Made by a program: the position numbers and the translations under genes. Positions 1 through 8,578 of a DNA stretch of 43,431 nucleotides are shown here, piece by piece; position 1 is the first letter of the stretch; each line of letters starts with the position of its first letter. Under the pieces are notes generated by a model. It was not told the DNA's origin. It did not search any database and was given only the letters and a program-made list of their open reading frames with translations. Source of the stretch: Phaeoceros laevis (Eukaryota; Anthocerotophyta; Anthocerotopsida; Notothyladales); assembly GCA_049999765.1 (NCBI GenBank), contig JBNGIQ010007135.1, positions 1 to 43,431 on the forward strand. Reading direction: 5' to 3'.

Positions 1-3000
1 GTGGTGACCCCGCTGAGGAGTTTCGCCGGGACGCCGCGGCATAGTAATTTCGCCGCTGGAACGCCGCGGCACAGTAATTTCGCCGCCGGGACACCGCGGG
101 ACAACAGTTTCGCCGTTGGGACTCCCCGGAGGAGCAACTACGGCGGGGTCAGCCCGGCGCCAAGCGACCGAGGGAGGACGAGAGACACCAGCCCGTACGG
201 TCGCGCGAGGGTAAGTGACCTGAGGTTGCTAGTTGTATTGTACGGTCCACTGCATGGGGAATGAACATCATGTTGATGAGTGGATGGTGGTGAATTGATC
301 AGGAGTCGTTCGACAAGTTCTCACTCCGCTCCCCCGTCAAGGTGTTTGATCCGGAGGAAGGCTTGGGTCTGACACAGGACGACGGGCTCAAGTCCAGTGT
401 GTGGGACTACGCGGTCGATTCCAATGAGGTGCGTCATGAGCCTCTTTTCATGGTTGTGATGCATGCGGGCTCAGGTCGGGAGTGAGCAAAATGTGCTGAC
501 TTGGTGGTGTGGCGGCAGGATTTGCTTCCGAATAAACCTGGTGAAAAGCGTGTGCCGTCGGAGGCCAAGGTCGTGGGAGAGGAGGAGTATGATTTCGAGG
601 ATGAGGAGGAAGTCAAAACGGGACCTCAGGCAATCGGGTTCTTTGGAATGTTTGCTTACGCAGATTTTCTGGACAAGCTTTTGATGCTGGTGGGTGCTCT
701 CGGGGCAATTGTGAATGGAGGGTCGTTGCCATTTTACTCCTTGCTGTTCGGGAATCTGGTCAACACTTTGGGGCATAATCAGAACGACACTGACAAGCTA
801 ATGAAGGAAGTCGTGAAGGTGGGGGAAGCTGCACTACTTTTGCTGGGACTCTGGGTCACAGTGACGCAGCTTTGCTCATGGTTGTGGGTGTGTTGACAGG
901 TATGCTACTACATGATAGGGCTGTCCGTGATTGTGTTCATCGGCTCCTACCTTGGTAAGAAAAGGACCTGCAAAACGATGTGTCGAGAACTCACTGCTTC
1001 AAGGTTTTGTGGTCACAACTAAGCGAGATTTTGGTGCAGAGGTCACGTGCTGGATGCTAGCTGCCGATCGCCAGGCTACCCGTATTCGCACCAAGTTTTT
1101 GCGTGCTGTCCTCCGCCAAGATGTTGCATTTTTTGATACCAGCATATCCACTGGCGAGGTCATGAACAACATATCGGCTGATGTTGCTATCATCCAGGAC
1201 GCAATCGGGGAGAAGGTATCAAGTTGCTTGGTTCCCTTTTTTGAAATTCTGTTTCCACTTTGTAAAGAAATTGCACAGTGAGCAGCTTTTTGCTAAGCAT
1301 CTCAAGGTCTTGTCTTGAGGCAGGTGGGCAATTTCATACATCATTTGGCGACATTCGTGTCAGGGTATATTGTCGGGTTCATGAAATCATGGAAGGTTTC
1401 GCTTGTGGTGTTCGCTGTGACACCGCTTATGATACTCTGCGGCAAAGTCCAGCGGAGTGTCTACGTTGATTTGGCATCTAAAGAGGAGGTACTCTTTCCT
1501 CCTCGAAATTCTCTGGCAGGAATCAATCCCATGTTCCTCCAGTGCTGCATTTCCCCATCTCTTGTTCATTGTGGTTAGTGTGGTGAATGCTTGTCAGGAA
1601 GCCTACTACGAAGCTGGAAGTGTGGCTGAGCAAGCCCTGAGTGCTATCAGAACTGTCTACTCTTTTGTTGCGGAAGACATGTTTACTACTCGCTATTCTG
1701 ATCTGCTGGGCAACTCTCTGCCGTATGGGTTGAGAGTGGGGTTTGCTCGAGGCTGTGGTATCGGGATCATCTATTTGGTCATGTATGGTACATGGGCTTT
1801 GGCTCTATGGTATGGCTCGGTGCTTATTAGCCATGGGGAGATCACAGGCGGGGCTGCCATAGCTTGTTTCTTTGGTGTGATTGTTGGTGGCAAGTAAGTC
1901 TTCAACCATTGACATATACCCACATTCAGATTTGCAAATGGTTGTACATCAGATGTGGGTGTACAAAATTGTTTTGCTTTGTGCTCCGCTTATGCACTTG
2001 AGTGCTGCTTGTCCGTAGCATAAGGTTTTCGTTCAGCAAGCCTTTGCTAAGAGAAGCATGTTGCAGGGGTTTAGGGCTTGCTGCCCCATTTCTTGTAAAT
2101 TTTGCTCAAGGTGGAGTTGCTGCTCACCGGGTATTTGGGATGATCGAAAGAGTTCCATCGATTGATATTGATAACACACGCGGGCAAACTATAGATCAAG
2201 TAAAGGGTATGATAGAATTTAGGAAGGTTAGCTTCACGTATCCAGCTCGGCCTGAAGTCCAGATTTTCCATGGTTTCCACCTCACGGTACCTGCTGGGAA
2301 GACAGTAGCATTGGTGGGTGCAAGTGGCAGTGGCAAGTCGACTGCGTTTGCACTTCTTGAAAGGTTTTATGATCCTGACAAGGGTAAGCACAAAACAAAT
2401 CTTAGCTGGTCGTGGACAGACAAACTAGGTTGTATTGTGCACTTGAAAGTCAATCAGAATAGTAGCAGTATCTCTGTCTGATGCTGATACTAATATTTCC
2501 TGCAGGTGCAATATACTTGGACGGGGTGAATATTCGTGAACTGCAACTGCGGTGGTTAAGGAAGCAAATTGGATTGGTGGGTCAGGAGCCGGTTTTATTT
2601 GCAACAACGATAAAGGACAACATATTACATGGCCGAGAAGATGCATCTATGAAGGAGATTGTAAAAGCAGCTAAAGCTGCTAATGCAGATTCCTTTATCC
2701 AGACTTTGACCCACAAATATGATACTCAGGTGAGATTTTAAGTGCAGTGCAGGTATGTGCAACCAAATCCAGGCATAGAAGTTTAAAAATGGTATAGTTC
2801 TTTGAGCTGATCAATGGTGTTTGCTTGCTTGTCGCTAGGTTGGTGAGCGAGGAGTGCAGTTATCAGGTGGTCAGAAGCAGCGGGTTGCCATTGCTCGAGC
2901 AGTCCTGAAGGATCCAAAAGTTTTGCTCCTTGACGAAGCAACAAGTGCCCTAGACACAGAGTCTGAGGAAATAGTGCAAGATGCTCTAGATCGCATGATG

Positions 3001-5505
3001 GTTAAAAGAACCACTCTGGTTATAGCTCATCGACTTTCAACTATTCGAAATGCTGACATTATTGCAGTGGTCAGTAAGGGCGAGGTGGTAGAGTCCGGCA
3101 GGCATGACTATCTAATGAGCAATCGAGGAGCCTATTGGAGTTTGGTGAACATGGCAGCTGCAAGCATGCAAAGGAAGCCATCGCTGGAGACAGCAAGAAA
3201 CAACGAAGGCATGACACCCCTGGTGACTGCAGGTGGCTTGACACCTATGATGACCCCACAGGTTAGAGGTACCGCAAATATGAAGGTTCCTAGAGAAACT
3301 GCATCAAAATATTCCAGCGATGTTGAGAAGGTGAGAATTATGATTTCTATAGTATGTGCCAATAGAATGTCTTTTCAAAGAACACTGAGAGCTAAGTCTG
3401 TGGACGTATTCTGTTCTTGAGTAACTGTTTCTGCTGCTGATTAGCCTTCACCGTGGTCCTCCTGATAGTTTTGAGGCATGATATGGAACTATTCGGCCTT
3501 TTTAAGGCCGTTTCAGTTAAACATCACTTTGTTCTGTGCAGGATGAGAAGAAAAAAGTTTCATTTGCAAGCCTTCTGGCGTTGAACAAATCTGAGATTCC
3601 ACTTCTCGTTCTCGGGCTTATCAATGCAATCAATGCAGGGGTTATTTTCCCCTTTTTCGCTTTCATCATGGGCCAAGTTGTCTATATTTATTTTAATCCA
3701 GATCAAAAAAAGATGCGACGTGAGGTTGATCGCTGGGCAAGCGTGTATGTTGGGTTGGGAGTAGTTGCAATCATTTCAATGACTGGTCAGCATGGATTTA
3801 TCAACTGGGCTGGAATTAAACTGACAAAGAAAATTCGGGAGAAAGTATTTGAAGCTCTGCTGAGACAGGAGGTGGGCTGGTATGATAAGGATGAGAACAC
3901 ATCAGGAGCCATATTATCTCGTCTATCTGTTGATTCAGCCTTCGTCAGGGGAGTACTTGGCGATCGTATCTCTATTCTGGTTATGGGAACTACAGCCATA
4001 GGTGTAGGGCTAATCATCTGTGCCATCCTTGAGTGGAGGATGACTTTGGTTGCAGTGGCTGTCACTCCAGTCTTCATTGGAGCAAACTATATGCAGAGTA
4101 TATTGAACATTGGTGTTAGAGGCAGTGAGGATGCTTACTCACGAGCAGGGACTATAGCTGCTGAGGCTATTGCGAACATCCGCACAGTTTCTTCGTTTTG
4201 CTCTGAAGATAAAATAGTGAACCTTTTCAACCAAGCCCTGTCGGTTCCTCTACAAGATTCTTTCAAAAGAGCTCAAGCAGCTGGAACTGGCCTGGGATTG
4301 TCACAAGGGTTGATGTATGGGGGATATACCTTAACTCTTTGGTATGGGTCCACATTGGTGGGGAAAGGGGAAACAGATTTTGGACGTGTGCTGAAGATCT
4401 TCCTAATTTTGATCCTGAGCTCATTCTCTGTGGGTCAAATTGCTCAAATGGCTCCAGATTCATCAAAGTGCTATGCAGCAGTGCAGTCTGTGTTTGCCAT
4501 ATTGAACCGGAAACCTCAAATCAATGTACATGACAATGAGGTATAGCACTGCCTCCTGGCCCTTTGGTTCACAGCATTCTACTGGGAATCCATTCTGTAC
4601 AAGGTCCTCCCGATGTTTGCATGCCTTGATTGCATAGCTGCTGACCCGTTTCTTTCCTTGTGAAGGCAAAGCGATTGGACAAAGTAAAGGGGGCCATTGA
4701 ATTTCAGAAGGTTTACTTCTCCTACCCAGCTCGTCCTCAGATTCCTATTTTCCAGGACTTCAACCTGAAGATCCGAGCTGGAAGTATTACAGCCTTGGTG
4801 GGTGCTAGCGGTAGTGGCAAGTCTACAGTCGTCTCGCTTATCCAGAGGTTCTATGATCCAAATTCAGGTAAGGTTACGCTAGATGGAACAGACATTCGTT
4901 ATCTGAAGGTCAAGTGGCTAAGGCGAAAGATGGCACTGGTGGGTCAAGAACCAGTCCTGTTTGCTTGTACCATCCAACAAAATATCGCATATGGCAAAGA
5001 AGATGCAAGTCTACAGGAGATCGAACAAGCAGCACGTGTAGCTAATGTACATACTTTCATCAGCTCACTAGCTGACGGCTACGATACCCAGGTACGGTGT
5101 AACACGACTTCTCCCTTCAGTGCCTCGAACACTGACTTGGTTTTTAACAGGTTTGTATCTGTTACGCAGGTGGGGGAGAGGGGTGTGCAACTATCAGGGG
5201 GTCAGAAACAAAGGATTGCGATTGCTAGAGCGGTCCTAAAAGATCCAAAAATTCTATTGCTGGATGAAGCCACTAGTGCTCTGGACACGGAATCAGAGAG
5301 TAAAGTCCAAACAGCTCTGGAGAAAATTGCGTTAAATAGAACCACTGTCATAGTTGCGCACAGGTTATCGACTATCAGGAATGCGAACAAGATTGCTGTT
5401 GTGAATAGAGGGGAAGTGGTGGAGGTCGGCACCCATCAGAAGTTGATGGAAGATCCGGAAGGAGCTTACTATCACCTAGTGACCTCACAAAGGAACATCC
5501 GCTGA
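1..5505 (+). CDS. ABCB (MDR/P-glycoprotein) full transporter, 5' end cut by window
   Basis: ATP-driven membrane exporter; plant ABCB relatives move auxin or other organic substrates at the plasma membrane, and the substrate here cannot be read. Exons: <1-210, 303-428, 519-818, 900-954, 1040-1215, 1324-1488, 1598-1893, 2067-2383, 2506-2729, 2839-3330, 3542-4540, 4666-5091, 5170-5505. All phases match and give 1373 visible residues in a TMD-NBD-TMD-NBD order. Walker [10 protein letters not shown] lies near residues 527 and 1166, LSGGQ near 631 and 1270, and LDEATSALD follows each. The family-typical RQD..FFD stretch is in exon 5. The N-terminus opens with about four 10-residue repeats built on FAxGTPR, and the linker between halves also has TP pairs. 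Typical ABCBs are about 1250 residues, so the N-terminal extension is long. The true start is probably upstream; the first codons read GTG GTG. Confidence 0.95.
25..150 (+). repeat. 30-bp in-frame coding repeat at the ABCB N-terminus
   Basis: About four consecutive 30-bp units encode ten residues each (F-A-x-G-T-P-R-x-x-x). Unit three and four have drifted at the last positions. The unit gives a regularly spaced TPR motif, a basic-directed phosphosite-like pattern. Seen directly; the functional reading is inference. Confidence 0.8.
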
Positions 5506-5978
5506 TGACATGGCTTATGCTCCTTTGGTGGGAACACAGGAAGCTTGAAAACCTGTGACATTCACAGCCACCACATTCATTTCATGTGATACCGACCAGG
5601 GTTTGTGAATAGAGGTACTCCAATCTGGTTTGTTGCATAATGAAACGTGCAGGCAAACCACCCAGTGCCGTTTTCGCGCTTCAACGGCAGGCCATAACAC
5701 CACTTTCAAACCTTCGCTTGTGGCCGCCCCCGTCGATCGATACGTGCGAGCCGATCCGGCAATTCTCAAAGTACGACCACCCTAACGCAGGTATGCCTAT
5801 CGACATAAGTCAAGCCCAAGCCATCTTCTTCGTTGCGCAGCTGGAGGCGCCACCCTCTCTTGCGGATCAAAACCGCGGCAGTGCCTGAGAGCAATATCGA
5901 CACAAGCCTGGAACTTCACCGTCGGGCAAAGGTATGGAACTAGCGACGGCACCCAGCACCCCCCCTGTTTTTTTCCAG

Positions 5979-6506
5979 GACGACGATGCAATGCCGACCC
6001 AGCCCCGCTGCCTGGTCCCTGACCCTCCCACCAGCTCGCAGTTTGCCGCTTTTGCAGGGCCCAAACGACGACCTCCCGGAGCTCGAGACCGAGCTACCCG
6101 ATGAAGAGATGCATCAATTGAGCCAAGCCCAGGTGGATGCTGCTGCGGGGCTTGAAGAAGAACCAAAGCGGGGACGGCCGAGGGGAAGACCACGGGGAAG
6201 CGGAAGGGGCAGGGGCAATGCTGCATCAATGCTGCCGTAGCGAGTGCAGGCAAGGGAGTCAGCGAGGTGATCTAGGGCCGAAGCTGCCATGGCCGAAGAA
6301 CTGGCACTCCTCAATGAAAGAATCAACCGCCTGGAAGGGCAAAGGCAGCAGAATCCCCCGCCGACGAAGACTGGGAGACCAGGATCACGGCTATGGAGGC
6401 GTCGATAGGGGAGCTCATGGTGCTACTATGAGACCTGGATTTGGATAATGACGAGCTGAAGGTGGGAGTCTTTGAGCTGCAAAACAACCTCCTCCACGCA
6501 GGGTAG
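5979..6506 (+). pseudogene. Decayed AT-hook plus coiled-coil coding sequence
   Basis: A frame ending at 6240 carries an AT-hook-like basic run (KRGRPRGRPRGSGRGRG) after an acidic stretch. About 50 bases on, a second frame from ATG 6289 gives a heptad-like helix beginning MAEELALLNERINRLEG. It then needs a one-base shift near 6360 to continue as DEDWETRITAMEASIGEL, meets a TGA near 6430, and continues DLDLDNDELKVGVFELQNN to a stop at 6506. The alternation of frames with protein-like text on both sides shows a broken gene. A retroelement gag-like protein or a chromatin protein are both possible; I do not recognise the family. Confidence 0.5.
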
Positions 6507-6518
6507 CATGCGGTAGCT

Positions 6519-6678
6519 GCGCTCAAGAAATTAATGGTGTCTTAGTAGTTTACATTCATCCTGCGTAAGATTTACCCGCGATATTCAGAATTACTTTTGT
6601 TAGTGGACTGCGCACAAGAAATCAAGTGTCTTATTAGTAGTCCACATTCATCCTGCGTAAGATTTACCCGCGATCTTC
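6519..6678 (+). repeat. Imperfect direct duplication, two copies of about 68 bp
   Basis: Copy one (6519-6586) and copy two (6610-6678) share the core CATTCATCCTGCGTAAGATT and the following TACCCGCGAT, offset by about 91 bp with small differences. It lies directly downstream of the decayed coiled-coil frame and may be its duplicated 3' edge. Confidence 0.8.
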
Positions 6679-6910
6679 TACAGGCCTACGAGGGGACGAA
6701 AACAACAACCTTCCTTCACATTCAAGTTCTTCTTCTTCGTCGTCACACGTGGCATGTTGGCACAGGGGCAAACTCGTGCACTCTTTCACATAGGGGCCGC
6801 AAGATCTCGCCCGGATGCAATAAGTTATAGACTACCAGTAAGAAGATAGTTTAAGGTTTCGATCTTAATTAATCTCCTCTTCTATGGTGTTTCCAGCCGA
6901 TATCCTTTTG

Positions 6911-6923
6911 CCCTAACCCTAAG
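6911..6923 (+). promoter_or_regulatory. Telomere-like (telo-box) motif upstream of RPP2
   Basis: Two CCCTAA units in tandem, followed by G, lie 121 bp before the RPP2 start codon. Telo-boxes (AAACCCTAA type) are known in promoters and leaders of plant ribosomal protein genes. The match is to the repeat core and not to the full AAACCCTAA form. Confidence 0.55.
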
Positions 6924-7042
6924 TTTTGGTACAGCCTCTCTGAAGGCGCCGGATCTTCCTCTTTGACGCTGGACTGTCGCGAAATCTTGGAGTCGCGGAC
7001 GCGGATTGATTAAGGCGCTGTGTTCTGCGTCTGCCAGCAGCT

Positions 7043-7381
7043 ATGAAGGTGGTAGCGGCGTACCTGCTGGCGTTGCTGGGGGGCAATTCGTCCCCCTCCG
7101 CCAAGGATATCAAGGCAATTCTGGGCTCTGTGGGAGCAGAAGCGGAGGACAGCCGAATCAAGTTGCTGCTTTCGGAGCTGGAGGGCAAGGACATCTTGGA
7201 GGTTATTGCTGCAGGAAAGCAACAGCTGGCTTCAGTGCCATCTGGCGGAGGAGGAGGTGCGGTTATCTCTGCCCCTTCCGGCGCGGCCCCGGCTGCGGCG
7301 GCTGCTGTTAAGGAAGAGGAGAAGAAGGAAGAGCCCAAGGAGGAGTCGGATGACGACATGGGCTTCAGTTTGTTTGATTAG
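7043..7381 (+). CDS. RPP2: 60S acidic ribosomal protein P2
   Basis: Subunit of the ribosomal stalk on the large subunit, which recruits and activates translational GTPases. The single exon encodes 112 residues, the normal length for the family. It opens [14 protein letters not shown], shows the P2-type [13 protein letters not shown] helix, then an Ala/Gly hinge (about residues 68-88), an acidic-basic run, and the diagnostic C-terminal [11 protein letters not shown]. No intron interrupts it, although plant P2 genes often have one. The start at 7043 is the only ATG giving the canonical N-terminus. It is convergent with the coiled-coil gene at 7788-8360. Confidence 0.98.
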   Translation: MKVVAAYLLALLGGNSSPSAKDIKAILGSVGAEAEDSRIKLLLSELEGKDILEVIAAGKQQLASVPSGGGGGAVISAPSGAAPAAAAAVKEEEKKEEPKEESDDDMGFSLFD

Positions 7382-7787
7382 GTGCACCCTGTACATGGAT
7401 GTGGTCCTGCAGAAGCACATTCTGTGTCATGCCTGGTACAAGCCAAACTATTAGGGGAGCCAATGCCAACCTCTCGGCTGTTTTACATGTGGAAGAGACT
7501 GGCATTGTGGCTTGTTAGAAATCTTGCCACGGCTGTGAAGTGTTGCCCACACCGTAGTAGTTGGCTGCAGCGTGATGCCGGACGTAGAACTTGTGCTAGA
7601 GGACTTGTGTCTCTCTCGGGCAACGTCAACTACCGTAAGGCCGGTGTTATATTTTGTTCTTCAAATACCAACTTCTCTTCTAGACTAAGAACGCCATCCG
7701 ATGGGCTTTTCTAGTGACAACTGTGTATTTGATTCTTTTTGAGTTCTACATGGAGTACTGCAGGCTCTTGGCCTGAGATGCAGTCCT
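7382..7787. other. Convergent 3' flanks
   Basis: The stretch lies between the stop codons of RPP2 (+) and the coiled-coil gene (-) and should hold both 3' untranslated regions. I see no gene, repeat or clear structure in it. Confidence 0.7.
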
Positions 7788-8360
7788 TTAGCCTTGTCGG
7801 CCTAACAATGGACTATCAATTGCTGGAGTGCCCTGAAGCTGGATGTGGAGAATTTGGGACAGTTCTGTTGTACGGTCAACAATCTGCGCCATTTGGGCCC
7901 TGGCTACTGTGCGCCGCTCGAACAAGCTGCGGGACATTTCCGTTGTCACATTGTCGTCGAGGTCTGCTTGTGGGGCAGTCTGCAGACCTGCGGACAGGCG
8001 CAGTAACACATCAAATACACACAATGTCACTGTTTTGAAAGTAGCAAGGCAACATTGTTCACTACTTTGGTTTTCTGCAGAACCTGTTTTCCCGACGTGG
8101 TTGTCTAATACGAGAGAGCCAAGATACTTATCCAGGGCCCTTTCCTGCAAAGCAAGGGCCAGGGCCTGGCAGGTTTCCTTAAAATTGGCTATTCGCTGCT
8201 CCATCTGCGCCACCTCCTCTTCCAGCCTGCCAACCTCTTCTTCCTCCTCCTGCAGTTCGCCATTGTGCGGCTCTGGTAACTGACTAGGGTTAGAGCGCGT
8301 TCTCCGGGGCGTGATTCTCATCCGCGAGGGGCTTGGAGATGCAAGTTCCACTGTGGCCAT
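7788..8360 (-). CDS. Small coiled-coil protein, family not recognised
   Basis: Read from ATG 8360 as exon 8084-8360 and exon 7788-7987, giving 158 residues. The N-terminus (MATVELASPSPSRMRIT) is basic and Ser/Pro-rich. Next comes an acidic run and a helix, EEVGRLEEEVAQMEQRIANF, with heptad spacing. The C-terminal half (TEMSRSLFERRTVARAQM) is also helical. The inferred 96-bp intron has a weak donor (GTTCTG) and a good CCGCAG acceptor; it is a multiple of three with no stop, so an unspliced form would add 32 residues. A longer in-frame start exists at 8498. The start is only about 220 bp from the divergent PTAC14 start. I can name no function; a structural or complex-subunit role is a guess from the coiled coil. 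Confidence 0.6.
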   Translation of the reverse strand: MATVELASPSPSRMRITPRRTRSNPSQLPEPHNGELQEEEEEVGRLEEEVAQMEQRIANFKETCQALALALQERALDKYLGSLVLDNHVGKTGSAENQSSEQCCLATFKTVTLCVFDVLLRLSAGLQTAPQADLDDNVTTEMSRSLFERRTVARAQMAQIVDRTTELSQILHIQLQGTPAIDSPLLGRQG

Positions 8361-8578
8361 GTTTCGCAAATAAGCAGTGGACTTGAACAGCGTCTGAAAC
8401 AAGGAGCAAGGTTGCCAGGGTTTTAACAAAACCCTACTGCGGTTTGGGCGGGAATGTCTCATTCTGCCTGATTGGGATCCGACTGTCATGAAATTCACGA
8501 CAGTTCCAAACTCAGTGTTCGATTGAATGACTGTGTGAGGAGTTGTGTTCGTGGATTGATGAGACCATACGGGTAGCT

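Larger units (their letters stand above)
5506..7042. other. Intergenic stretch between ABCB and RPP2
   Basis: Holds the ABCB 3' flank, a decayed AT-hook/coiled-coil coding region (5979-6506), an imperfect duplication (6519-6678) and the RPP2 promoter with a telomere-like motif at 6911. No other open frame here shows family similarity I recognise. Confidence 0.7.
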
